A stretch of DNA of 64,000 bases from NCBI GenBank assembly GCA_963682025.1, contig OY821517.1, forward strand, positions 293,895,670 to 293,959,669. Reading direction: 5' to 3'. This document shows, in pieces, positions 21,780 to 32,411 of the stretch. The notes beneath the pieces are model-generated. The model had not been told where the DNA came from. It made no database searches and saw nothing but the letters and a program-made list of their open reading frames with translations. Every line of letters begins with the position of its first letter. The stretch's first letter is position 1. This stretch comes from Cordilura impudica. Lineage: Eukaryota > Arthropoda > Insecta > Diptera > Scathophagidae. Made by a program: the position numbers and the translations under genes.

Positions 21780-24700
21780 ATGAATATAGGACTAGATCTC
21801 TCTATAATTCAGTGGAACATCCAAGGTTTTTTAAATAACAAGTTTGCTTTGGAAATACTAATAAAGAAACATAAGCCAAACATAATAATTCTACAAGAAA
21901 CTCACATAATAAAAAAAAATAAAAATCTCTAACACATTCGGGCATAGCAATTCATATAAAGAGTTCGCTAAATGTCACTCAACACATAACATCCACAGGG
22001 GATCTCCTTTATCAAACATTAACCCTTCGTGGAGCAGAAAGTTTACATATTACAAATATTTATAAAGAAACAAATGTATCAATAAATCAAGGACTAATAA
22101 GCTCCATACCTCTATTCGATTCTAACCATCATTTGATATGTGGAGACCTTAACACACAAAACACAATATGGTGTTCCCAATACACTTCACAAGCCGGAAA
22201 CTCATGGGAGTTTTTTGCAAACGAAAGAAATCTAACTTTTTTAAATGATGGATCTCCTACACTATTAAGCACTAGACATACATTCACAGCGATAGACGTC
22301 TCAATGGCTACAGTTGGTTTAGCTCTCTCTCTAAGCTGGCAGTGTTTTGATCGTGGAATGAGTGACCACTTCCCAATTTTTATGCAGAAAGTGAACAACA
22401 ACAATTACACAAAAAAACAAGTCAGAAAATTTAATGATAAAAGTGCGGACTGGGTTTCTTTCTCTAAATGCACGACTGAATTATCTAACTCTACACCTTT
22501 CTCCGATAACATCAACAAAGAAGCAGCAGTACTAGGTAAAATTATAAGAAGCTCAGCAAACAAAACAATGCCGATAAGTCAAGGCCCGAAACAAAACAAC
22601 CAAAACAACCCGCTATGGTTCAACACTCACATTGCAATGCTTATTAAAGAAAAAAACAAAGCCTGGAAGCTTTTTAGAAGAAGAAACACTCTTATCACAT
22701 GCTGTAAATTATAGGAAAAATTGTGCATTAGTGCGCAAAGCCTGCAGAGAAGCCAAACGAAAAACTTGGGAAAACTTTTTAAATTCAATCAACCCCCAAG
22801 CAGACTCTAGAACATTGTGGAATAAAGTAAGAAAAATAACGTCATCCAGGTCAATCGGGTTTCCTCCAATTTATCAAGAAAATCAAATTTTATCGCACCC
22901 TCAAGAGATAGGAGATGCATTTGCAAAATCGTGGTGTTCAATAGGTTCCAACAATTCGTTTAGTTCCACAATTATACAAGAAAAAAATCAGCTGAACATT
23001 GATCTTCTTAGCAACAATTCTAACGAAATTCTCAGTTTAAATGAACCAATATCCAAAATTGATTTAAAAAATGCACTGCAAAAATGTAAGGGGTCAACAC
23101 CAGGCTTGGATAAAATCAGCTACGCAATGATAAAGAACTCCTCAATAACTTTCAAATCAAGACTTTGCAAATTATATACCAATATTTTGACTAAAGGAAT
23201 ATACCCCCATGCATGGAAACATGCAGCTTTATCACCAATTCCAAAACCTGGAAAAAACTTAAATAGCATCGAGGGATATAGACCAATCTCACTGTTGTCC
23301 GTCATATCGAAGGTGTTAGACAAAATCATTTCACAACGATTGTGGAAACACTGCCAAGCCAGTATAGTAAATGAACAGCATGCATACCTACCCAACAGAG
23401 GAGTATTCACATTAGTTCACCAAATTGAGAGTAAAATAAAGGAAAATGTAGGAAAAAACAAACACTCGGTCATTTTGTCAGAAGATCTGGAAAAAGCATT
23501 TGACAAAGTTGTCAATTTCGTTGTTATACAAGAATTACACAAATGGGGTGTACCAAAAAATTTATTAAAACTTGTGCATTCTTTTCTTTCACATAGGAAA
23601 ATATCAGTAAGAGTAGATGGTTTTCTATCTAAGGCATGCAGATTAGATAATGGAGTCCCACAGGGCTCTCCACTTTCTGTGGTACTGTACACAGCATACG
23701 TAAACTCATTATTAGTAAAATTTAAAAGACTCAATGGCATTGACCACATATCGATATACGCAGACAACATATTTGTCATAACTTCAGGCACACATAATGA
23801 AATCGCTACATCTCTAAATCCGTGCGATTTAGAAATAAACGAATGGACAAATAATACAGGAGCATCTATCCCTATAAACAAATGTGAAATAATTCATGTT
23901 TGCAAAAAATACAAATGTAATTTAACACCCTTTCATAAAAGAGGACAAAATATCCCAACAAAGTCCGAATTGAGAATCCTCGGTATAACATTTACAAAAA
24001 TATTCTTTGGAACAAACATATACAGAACAACATCGATAAATTAAAAAGAACCAACAATCTTTTAAAAATAGTTTGTACCAAACAGAAAGGTCCTCATATG
24101 GAAACTGCAATTTCAATTTGCCGCACGTTGACAGAGGGCATTATTCAGCACTGTATGTATAACAATGTATGGCTGGACAACAAAAACAAACATAAACAAG
24201 ATAAACGCCAGCATAAACAGATGTTTTCGCACAGCTACATGCATTCTTCAGGCAACTCCTATTGATGCGTTAAGAATAGAAGCCAAAATAAATGACTTCG
24301 AAACCATCTTAAAAAGACAATCCATCAAGCTATTAGCTAAAGGGATAACTAACATCAACCACGGCTTATACGAGCAGATTTAGAAATGTATGGACCTGGA
24401 GGAATTACCCTATCCTTGTAGTATAAAACACATAATAAATTATGCCAAGGAAATGCAGATACCACTTCCATCTCGATCAAGTATTACAACAACAAAAAAT
24501 CCATCTAATGCCAAATTAGTCATTAATACTACACTTAACTCTATTAAAAAAGATGGAATTAATCCAGATATTTTCCAGCAACTGTACTTAAGAGAAAAGG
24601 AAAAATATAATACTAACACCACAATATTTACCGATGGGTCTTTTTCTAATGGAAACACCTCATATGCTGTCATTGAACAAAACAATGAAAACTTCGAAAC

Positions 24701-25382
24701 CATTAAACAATCTATTCTTCCTAATCATACAGGCATTTTCGCAGCCGAACTAGCAGCCATAAGGCACGCTGTATGCTATGCATCAAAAAAACGAGAAAAA
24801 TCTTTGATATGTACTGACAGTCTTAGTGCAGTCAAATCACTAAAACTTGATAGTGAAAGCAGAAAATTTGTACTCGGTAATTCCATACTGCTTAATGAAA
24901 TTATTATCCTTTGGATTCCAGGACACGTAGAGATCAAAGGTAACGAATCTGCTGACAAAGCTGCTAAAAATGCAAACAATGATCCATTAATTACAGAAGT
25001 ACCACCGTTTGTGCCTGTGATATCAAACTTCCATAAATACCTTCAACTAGAGCTCCAACAACAACGATGGAGTACATCAAACAACTTTTTAAAAGCTCAC
25101 AACAGCAGTACGTCACGACCTTCTTACAATAAACACTTCAGCAGGAAAGACTGCATCACAATAGCCAGAATCAGAGTTGGAACAACAATATTTAGCACAC
25201 AACATTTTTTTGAAAGAACGCAACGTAGGCAATGTGAAAATTGCTCAGAGGAACTTACAATAAGTCACATCTTCAAAGATTGTCCCATAAGCTCAACAAA
25301 TGAACCACTTGAAGAAGTACTCAACTGCAATAACAAGAACACAGTAAAAAAAATTAAGAATATCCTTAGATCTGCCAATGTA
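21780..25382 (+). pseudogene. I-like LINE ORF2: endonuclease, reverse transcriptase, RNase H
   Basis: Begins at ATG 21780 (MNIGLDLSIIQWNIQGFLNN). Endonuclease motifs: LQETH, CGDLNTQN and SDHFPI, with a break near 21910-21950. The reverse transcriptase lies at about 23040-24044, with GYRPISLLS, LSEDLEKAFDK and GVPQGSPLS, but the active site reads YADN where YADD is expected. After frameshifts around 24044-24390, RNase H runs from about 24620: FTDGS, AELAAI, CTDSLSAVKS and GNESADKA. The last codons were cut by the mariner at 25383; removing it and one TA gives a stop four codons later, at 26700. Confidence 0.8.
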
Positions 25383-26688
25383 ACGGGTGATTTTTTTGAG
25401 GTTAGGATTTTCATGCATTAGTATTTGACAGATCACGTGGGATTTCAGACATGGTGTCAAAGAGAAAGATGCTCAGTATGCTTTGACATTTCATCATGAA
25501 TAGACTTACTAACGAGCAACGCTTGCAAATCATTGAATTTTATTACCAAAATCAGTGTTCGGTTCGAAATGTGTTTCGCGCTTTACGTCCGATTTATGGT
25601 CTACATAATCGACCAAGTGAGCAAACAATTAATGCGATTGTGACCAAGTTTCGCACTCAGTTTACTTTATTGGACATTAAACCAACCACACGAATGCGTG
25701 CAGTGCGTACAGAAGAGAATATTGCGTCTGTTTCTGAGAGTGTTACTGAAGACCGTGAAATGTCGATTCGTCGCCGTTCGCAGCAATTGGGTTTGTGTTA
25801 TTCGACCACATGGAAGATTTTACGCAAAGATCTTGGTGTAAAACCGTATAAAATACAGCTCGTGCAAGAACTGAAGCCGAACGATCTGCCACAACGTCTA
25901 ATTTTCAGTGAATGGGCCCTAGAAAAGTTGGCAGAAAATCCGCTTTTTTATCGACAAATTTTGTTCAGCGATGAGGCTCATTTCTGGTTGAATGGCTTCG
26001 TAAATAAGCAAAATTGCCGTATTTGGAGTGAAGAGCAACCAGAAGCCGTTCAAGAACTGCCCATGCATCCCGAAAAATGCACTGTTTGGTGTGGTTTGTA
26101 CGCTGGTGGAATCATTGGACCGTATTTTTTCAAAGATGCTGTTGGACGCAACGTTACGGTGAATGGCGATCGCTATCGTTCGATGCTAACAAACTTTTTG
26201 TTGCCAAAAATGGAAGAACTGAACTTGGTTGACATGTGGTTTCAACAAGATGGCGCTACATGCCACACAGCTCGCGATTCTATGGCCATTTTGAGGGAAA
26301 ACTTCGGAGAACAATTCATCTCAAGAAATGGACCGGTAAGTTGGCCACCAAGATCATGCGATTTGACGCCTTTAGACTATTTTTTGTGGGGCTACGTCAA
26401 GTCTAAAGTCTACAGAAATAAGCCAGCAACTATTCCAGCTTTGGAAGACAACATTTCCGAAGAAATTCGGGCTATTCCGGCCGAAATGCTCGAAAAAGTT
26501 GCCCAAAATTGGACTTTCCGAATGGACCACCTAAGACGCAGCCGCGGTCAATATTTAAATGAAATTATCTTCAAAAAGTAAATGTCATGGACCAATCTAA
26601 CGTTTCAAATAAAGAACCGATGAGATTTTGCAAATTTTATGCGTTTTTTTTTAAAAAAAAGTTATCAAGCTCTTAAAAAATCACCCGT
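25383..26688 (+). mobile_element. DD41D mariner-like element with an intact transposase gene
   Basis: 1306 bp with inverted ends beginning ACGGGTGATTTTTT on both sides, the match continuing imperfectly for about 28 bp. TA duplications lie at 25381-25382 and 26689-26690. It sits in the final codons of the I-like ORF2. The coding frame is unbroken, so this is the least decayed DNA transposon in the window. Confidence 0.9.
25496..26581 (+). CDS. DD41D (rosa-type) mariner transposase, intact
   Basis: 361 residues from ATG at 25496 (MNRLTNEQRLQIIEFYYQNQ) to TAA, a usual length for mariner transposases. Residues 1-55 form the first helix-turn-helix; a second DNA-binding region near 88-112 contains RRRSQQLGL. 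The catalytic aspartates are Asp159 (ILFSDEAHFW), Asp252 (WFQQDGATCHT) and Asp294 (TPLDYFLWGY), with 41 residues between the second and third. DD41D is the signature of the rosa group described in flies. The family cuts and pastes DNA at TA dinucleotides. All key residues are present, so activity is possible, but it is not shown here. Confidence 0.9.
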   Translation: MNRLTNEQRLQIIEFYYQNQCSVRNVFRALRPIYGLHNRPSEQTINAIVTKFRTQFTLLDIKPTTRMRAVRTEENIASVSESVTEDREMSIRRRSQQLGLCYSTTWKILRKDLGVKPYKIQLVQELKPNDLPQRLIFSEWALEKLAENPLFYRQILFSDEAHFWLNGFVNKQNCRIWSEEQPEAVQELPMHPEKCTVWCGLYAGGIIGPYFFKDAVGRNVTVNGDRYRSMLTNFLLPKMEELNLVDMWFQQDGATCHTARDSMAILRENFGEQFISRNGPVSWPPRSCDLTPLDYFLWGYVKSKVYRNKPATIPALEDNISEEIRAIPAEMLEKVAQNWTFRMDHLRRSRGQYLNEIIFKK

Positions 26689-26792
26689 TATTAAAAAATA
26701 TATAGTGTAATGGCCTAGTAGCCCACACTATTTCTTCTTTGTATTTTATAAATTTATCTTTATATAATACTTTCAATAAATAAATAAATAAA

Positions 26793-27732
26793 TTTCCTTT
26801 TCCGTGTACAACTTTATGTTTTTTATTTTTTCTATTAGATTTTCATTCAAATAACGTATAACGCTTGCAAAAGTTGAAAGTTGGTGAACTTTTTTCATCA
26901 TGCGCTTTGTGTATCTCACTTTATGAAAATACACCACTTAAACTTTTTTTGACAGTAGTCCAAAAAGCGTTGAAGCGTTGAACCGTAAAACGCGTGTTCT
27001 GTACCTTATGAATGTGCACTCAAGGTAAAATTAGTTTGGAATTTTGATAAATGACGCAAATCATCGCAAATTATTGGGTTTTTATCAAAAAACAAAAAGC
27101 GAATACATATAATGTCACTTCAAGATATTTTCGCGGTTATGGCTCAATAGATTTAATTTTGATTAAAAATATTTAATTGTGCAAAAGGGGCTACCGCTAT
27201 CACTTTCTGGACTTAATTTAATGACTCATAAAATATCCTTATATATATTTTTCTTATTAATTTCGCATTTAAGAATGTTTATAAAATATTAACAAAAACT
27301 TTTAAAAAAGAATAAAATAAAGTGACTCTAATTTAACACTTTGAAAATGATAACATTTAGAAATCATATTTGAGTTTTGAGAAGTGAAGTTTTTTTTTTT
27401 TTGCTTGGAAGGCCATTTAAAATTCACTTTTTAGGTTCACTTACAGTTCATAAGTAACTGTAATTCATAAGGGCCTTAGAAATGGTAAAATTTGAGAGTG
27501 GAGAAGTTATTTTTTTTCTTTGAGTGCGGAAAACTGTGAAATACATTTTTATTTAATTAAAATTAATTTTAAATCGTGTTAGCCTTTCACAACGTACATA
27601 TATTATCAATATTTAATAATAATTTTACTTTAAATTGGATTCTGAAAGTAAAGTACATGAAAATATTATTACGACTTTTTAATAAAAATGGGCTTTTTTT
27701 TAACAATCAGGCAAAACTTTCTCGGGTTATTA
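26793..27732. other. Host intron segment
   Basis: AT-rich DNA with no convincing frame. It includes AAAACGCGTGTTCTG at 26987-27001, the inverse of 18940-18954. The last 14 bases (27719-27732) are the left target duplication of the Jockey element that follows. Confidence 0.4.
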
Positions 27733-27909
27733 GAGTTCGAATCTAACTCTCTTTACGAACGGTCGTGTAAAAAATCAAAGCGCTTAGAGTACAACTATTT
27801 AAAATTAAAAACAAGTGTTTATTTTTGTTTTTGCAATTGCCTATTCTTGATCTCATTTGAACTCACGTGGTAGACAATCCAGCTTTAAAACAGGAATAAA
27901 AATTTTGCG

Positions 27910-29073
27910 ATGGCCCGAGGGGCCAAATCTTCATCAAAAAGAAAGCTTGTGAATAAGATGACAAAACTTCCTCCGGGTTTTGTTAACCCGAACATGGCGT
28001 CAACTTCAAGCAACAGATTTAGCCTGCTTGCTGGCCTCAATGATATGGACGTAACTCCCGTATCAAATATTAACGATGTTAAGGAACACAAACCTCCACC
28101 CATTGTTGTAGAAGCTAACGCTTCATTTACAGAAATACAAAAGCTGCTTGGTAAGGATTGCATTTTCAAACGTACTTCAATTAGTACCAAAATTTTTGCT
28201 CCTAGTAATAAAATGTACGAATGCTACAAGCAAATACTTAAAGAGAATAAGATGGAGTTTCATTCTTATGGCTCCAAAGAAAATAGGTTATACACCACCT
28301 TTTTACACGGTTTACCCCGCATAAGCTCTGAGGAAATCTCCAAGGAGCTAAAAAACTACAACCTATCCCCCTCTTCCGTAACTGAAATAACCACCAAATT
28401 CAGTTCAAACAATAATGCAGTTTATAAAGTTCAATTTGTTCGTAAAAATTTTAATCCAACTGCTTTAAAAAATGTACGAACAATTTCTAATATTATAATT
28501 TCTTGGAAAAAATATAAATCGAAATCCAAGAACAAACCAACTCAATGCTGGAACTGCTTGATGTATGGCCACGGCGGCGAACATTGCCATCGAAGTGCTG
28601 CGTGTATGATATGTGCAGAACAACATCATACAAGTGTGTGTCCGTTTAACACAAATGAAAAAAGACCAGCTGTTTTTACATGCTTTAATTGCAAAAAACA
28701 AGGAAAAGAAAGAACTGATCACTCTGCAAACGATATCAACTGTCCGTTACGTTCTCTCTATTTGGAAACTAGAACAAGAGTTACTTCTAAAAGTCCGAAT
28801 AAAAGCAGACAACAACAAAATAACTCATTTCAATTTAATGTGCGAGATTTTCCTAACTTAAGAAACAACAACACAAATTGTAACAATAACATCAATAATA
28901 ACAGCAAAGCTACATATGCTAATCAGCTGAAAAAAAACAACGATTTATTTAGCATTGATGAGCTTTTTGATATTTTCACTACAGCTATGGATGATTTGCA
29001 TAGGTGCACTTCAAAAGTACAACAAATCAAAGTTGTAATGTCAATGGTAAAATACGCCCATGGATTATACTAA
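27910..29073 (+). CDS. Jockey-clade ORF1 (gag-like zinc-knuckle protein), open
   Basis: 387 residues from MARGAKSSSKRKLVNKMTKL to GLY-stop. The central part (about 80-200) resembles the domain found next to zinc fingers in Jockey-type ORF1 proteins. Zinc knuckles: Cys213, Cys216, His221 and Cys226; then CMICAEQHHTSVC from Cys232; then a third from Cys258 to Cys278. An Asn-rich stretch follows, then FSIDELFDIFTTAMDDLHRC. The family role is RNA binding and nuclear or telomere-directed delivery of the element. The stop overlaps the ORF2 start by 14 bases in another frame. Confidence 0.85.
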   Translation: MARGAKSSSKRKLVNKMTKLPPGFVNPNMASTSSNRFSLLAGLNDMDVTPVSNINDVKEHKPPPIVVEANASFTEIQKLLGKDCIFKRTSISTKIFAPSNKMYECYKQILKENKMEFHSYGSKENRLYTTFLHGLPRISSEEISKELKNYNLSPSSVTEITTKFSSNNNAVYKVQFVRKNFNPTALKNVRTISNIIISWKKYKSKSKNKPTQCWNCLMYGHGGEHCHRSAACMICAEQHHTSVCPFNTNEKRPAVFTCFNCKKQGKERTDHSANDINCPLRSLYLETRTRVTSKSPNKSRQQQNNSFQFNVRDFPNLRNNNTNCNNNINNNSKATYANQLKKNNDLFSIDELFDIFTTAMDDLHRCTSKVQQIKVVMSMVKYAHGLY

Positions 29074-31687
29074 TATTTTAAACGAATTCAAAATGCTTCA
29101 CTTGAATGCTAATGGCATTTCAAACTTTTCTAAATTAAAACAATTTGAGATACTAATTGAACGAGAAAATATTAAAATAGCGTCTTTGAATGAAACATTT
29201 TTTTCAGAAAATCATAGACCCTATTTTAAAAATTATTATTTATATAGAAGTGACAGAACAGATGCAAGAGGAGGAGGAGTAGCTCTGTTAATTCATAAAT
29301 CTGTTGCTCATAAAAACCTCTTTATATCAAACACTTCATCAATCGAAAACATCTCAATTGAAGTTATTATAAATAATAGACCTATTGTTGTATCTTCGTT
29401 ATATTCACCAAGATATACCCATAACTTCTGTGCTGATATCTTGAACCTAACACCTTCCACCAAAGAATACATAGTTTTTGGTGACCTAAATGCCAAACAT
29501 TGCTCTTGGAATTGCCGTTCAAATAATACTGCAGGAATCGCACTGAACAATATACAGCAATCAAGCAATTTTTTTATACACTATCCTAATAGTCCAACCC
29601 TATTCCCCCATCAACACAATCGGGAAGCATCTACAGTCGATATTATTTTAAGCAATACCGCTTTAAATATAGACGTAAAGACAATGGATTACGAAATACC
29701 ATCAGACCATCGCCCCATTATGTGTACACTTAAAAGATCAGTGGCCTCACAGGTGGACCTCAACTATTATGATTATAGTGCAACCAACTGGAACATTTAT
29801 ATGAATTTTTTAGAAAATAAAATCTCGTTAAATTCGGATATATACAATACCAAGGCAGTAATTGATCAGGAAATACAAAAATTTATAAATGTAGTTTTTG
29901 AAGCAAGGGATGCGTCTACACCTAAAATAACTCAACAAAATAATTTCACATTACCAGAAAGTACTGTGAAATATATTAAACTAAGACGAAGCTTTAAAAG
30001 AAAAAGCCAACGATGTTCAAATATAGCCGAGCAAACTTTTTATAATCAATGTACTAAGTTTCTAAGTAACATGATTGATAAAAGTATTAATTCGGAACGC
30101 AATAAGAAATGGTGTCAATTATTATCCAATTTAAAACCAGGTGATAAATCATTTTGGAGAATAAGCAGGAACTTGCGAGGAAAAGGAAAAAATCAAATCT
30201 CTCACCTTGAGGTTGGAAATACAAGGATAACATTTGATAAGGACAAGGCTGAAGTCCTGGCAAATACATTTGTCAAAGCAAATAACCTCACTTCAAATTA
30301 CAACCACTCAGCTGATATAGTAATAAATACAACAGTAAATAATTTTTAGAAGGAAAATCCCAGTTCTGAGTCAGCAATTTATACATCTCTAGAAGAAGTA
30401 ATGAATATTGTCTCATCAATAAAACCCTCAAAATCTCCTGGTTTTGACAATGTTCCCAACCTGCTCTTAAAGAAACTACCACTCAAAGCTCTAAAATTAC
30501 TGGTTATAATATTTAACAGCTGCATCAAACTCAACTATTTCCCAAACCATTTCAAAAATGCTAAGGTTATAGCTGTCAATAAACCTAATAAGCCAAAAAA
30601 TTAAGTAACTTAGGTAAAATATTTGAAAAAATACTACATTCTCGTCTTAGTGAATTTGTAACGACCAATTCTATTGTTGCTAAAGAACAATTTGGATTTA
30701 AAAAGGGCATAGCACTACTCACCAAATAAACAGAATTAAAAATCAAATAATCAGCAATAAAAACAATAAACGTTCAACGGGTCTAATATTGTTGGATATC
30801 GAAAAAGCGTTTGGCATAATGGCCTAGTATTTAAACTTCTTGATGCAAATATACCAAAATATTTATGCAAACTTATTTCAGATTTCATTCACGGCAGAAG
30901 CTTTAAAGTTGCGATTAATAATGAAACATCATCTCCAAAAACCATTACCACAGGGTTACCTCAAGGATCAGTCTTGTCGCCATTGCTTTACTCGATATAT
31001 ACATCCGATTTCAAAGTTCCGAAATATATGAAAGTTGCTTACTACGCAGATGATACTGCGTTAATTTCTTCAAACAAACTTACAAGTGCACTCCTGAAGA
31101 AAATGGAAAAGGGACTTGTTAATTGCAGTAAATATTTCCACAAATGGAAAATTAAAATTAATCCAAACAAGACCCAAGCAATTATTTTTCCGTTCAACAA
31201 ATCTCCCAAAAGACTGCCAAGACGTCATCTTCATATTGGAAATAATACCATAAATGTACTTAATCATGTCAACTATCTCGGAGTTGTCTTGGACAAAAAG
31301 CTTACTTTTAAACAACATATTATGGCTACGTGTCAAAAAGCTATAAAATCATTTAAAGCATTATGGCCACTACTAAATAGAAGGTCATTTCTAAACCCCA
31401 AAAACAAAAATCTACTCTTCAAAAGTGTTATAAGGCCGATATTAACATACGCGTGTCCTATTTGGAGTGACGCTGCCAACTGCCACCTAAAACGCTTACA
31501 AATTATACAAAACAAATGTCTTAAAATGATAAATAAAAAGCCCTGGAGGTATCCTACAAATCTTCTTCATGAAGAAACAGGTTATGAAAAAATTATCGAT
31601 TTCATAACAAGGATTAACAATAATTACTTTGCCAAAATTGAAAATTCCTCTTACCCACTGATAAGAGAATGTAGAGAAATAACGTAA
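29060..31687 (+). pseudogene. Jockey-clade ORF2, endonuclease and reverse transcriptase, broken
   Basis: Starts MDYTNILNEFKMLHLNANGI. Endonuclease motifs: SLNETF, VFGDLNAKHCSW and SDHRPI. An in-frame TAG at 30347 replaces the Lys codon of copy 2. About 35 bp are missing near 30600 (the segment before SNLGKIFEKI), and further small losses occur near 30710 and 30813, the latter in the first catalytic region (LDIEKAF). The YADDTALISS site is intact at about 31040. The C-terminal knuckle-like region and stop agree with copy 2. Confidence 0.85.
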
Positions 31688-32010
31688 AATTAAAAAGAAA
31701 TCACCAAATTGAAAATTATATGCGTATAGAGGTCTATTATTTCTAATAAACCTTCTATAAGCATATAAATATTTTCAGATAGTATTTGAATTTATTAAAT
31801 CATATAAAGGTTTTTTCCTCCCATTTTCCTTTAAAAATCATTAAAAAATAAAATAAAAACTATTTAATGTCTTTAGATCCTATATATTATTTGTTGCAAT
31901 ATCTATATGTAAAGATAAGATCTCATATGTAAATATCAAATTTGTTAAAATATGTAAATAAAGAATGTATAATTAAAAAAAAAAAAAAATTTGAAATTCT
32001 CGGGTTATTA

Positions 32011-32411
32011 AGAATTATAACGAACGTCTTACTTACTGTTAAGAGAAGCCCGGATTGGTAGAAAAAATCGGTTATATTAACCCTAAACAGGTTAGGTAAA
32101 AATCCGAATATTTCGCATAAAAAACAGCTCAAAAAATTAATGGCACAGCCTTTCAAACGAAAATTGAAAAAAGGACCAGGGTTCAAATCAAATATCAATA
32201 CGGCATTATGGACGGTGGATTTTACGTAGCTAGAGGGAATGTCCGTGAACTATTTGAGACACAAAAAAGTGTTTCGTTTGATAGGCTTTTTGTATTTTGC
32301 TATTTGTAGTGGTGTGACAATGGTACGAATACAAGGGTGGTCCCAGAACAACCTGATCAGAGTTTGAACTGGCAACCTTATAAAACATATCTTCTAAGTT
32401 TCAAGGCGCCC
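32011..32411. other. Host intron segment beside the Transib relic
   Basis: No gene recognised. GGGTGGTCC at 32336-32344 has its inverse GGACCACCC near 32479-32487, inside the Transib leader, giving a small inverted pair. The sequence GGCGCC immediately precedes the Transib end. Confidence 0.35.

Larger units (their letters stand above)
19600..26792 (+). mobile_element. I-like LINE with RNase H, interrupted by two later insertions
   Basis: A two-ORF LINE of the I type: a gag-like ORF1 with zinc knuckles, then ORF2 with endonuclease, reverse transcriptase and RNase H. An INE-1-like element splits ORF1 at 20756-21527, and a mariner enters the last codons of ORF2 at 25383-26688. After the mariner the sequence resumes with the original stop and a 3' UTR ending in repeated AATA units (about 26776-26792), comparable to the short simple tails of I elements. 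The 5' boundary is approximate. Stops and frameshifts show it is dead. Confidence 0.75.
27733..31996 (+). mobile_element. Jockey-clade LINE, full length, copy 1
   Basis: About 4.26 kb flanked by the 14-bp target duplication TTCTCGGGTTATTA (27719-27732 and 31997-32010). It starts AGTTCGAATCTAACTCTCTT, carries two overlapping ORFs and ends in a short 3' UTR and an A-rich tail. The 5' start is shared with copy 2, so both are full length. ORF1 is open; ORF2 is broken by a nonsense codon and deletions. Confidence 0.9.
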
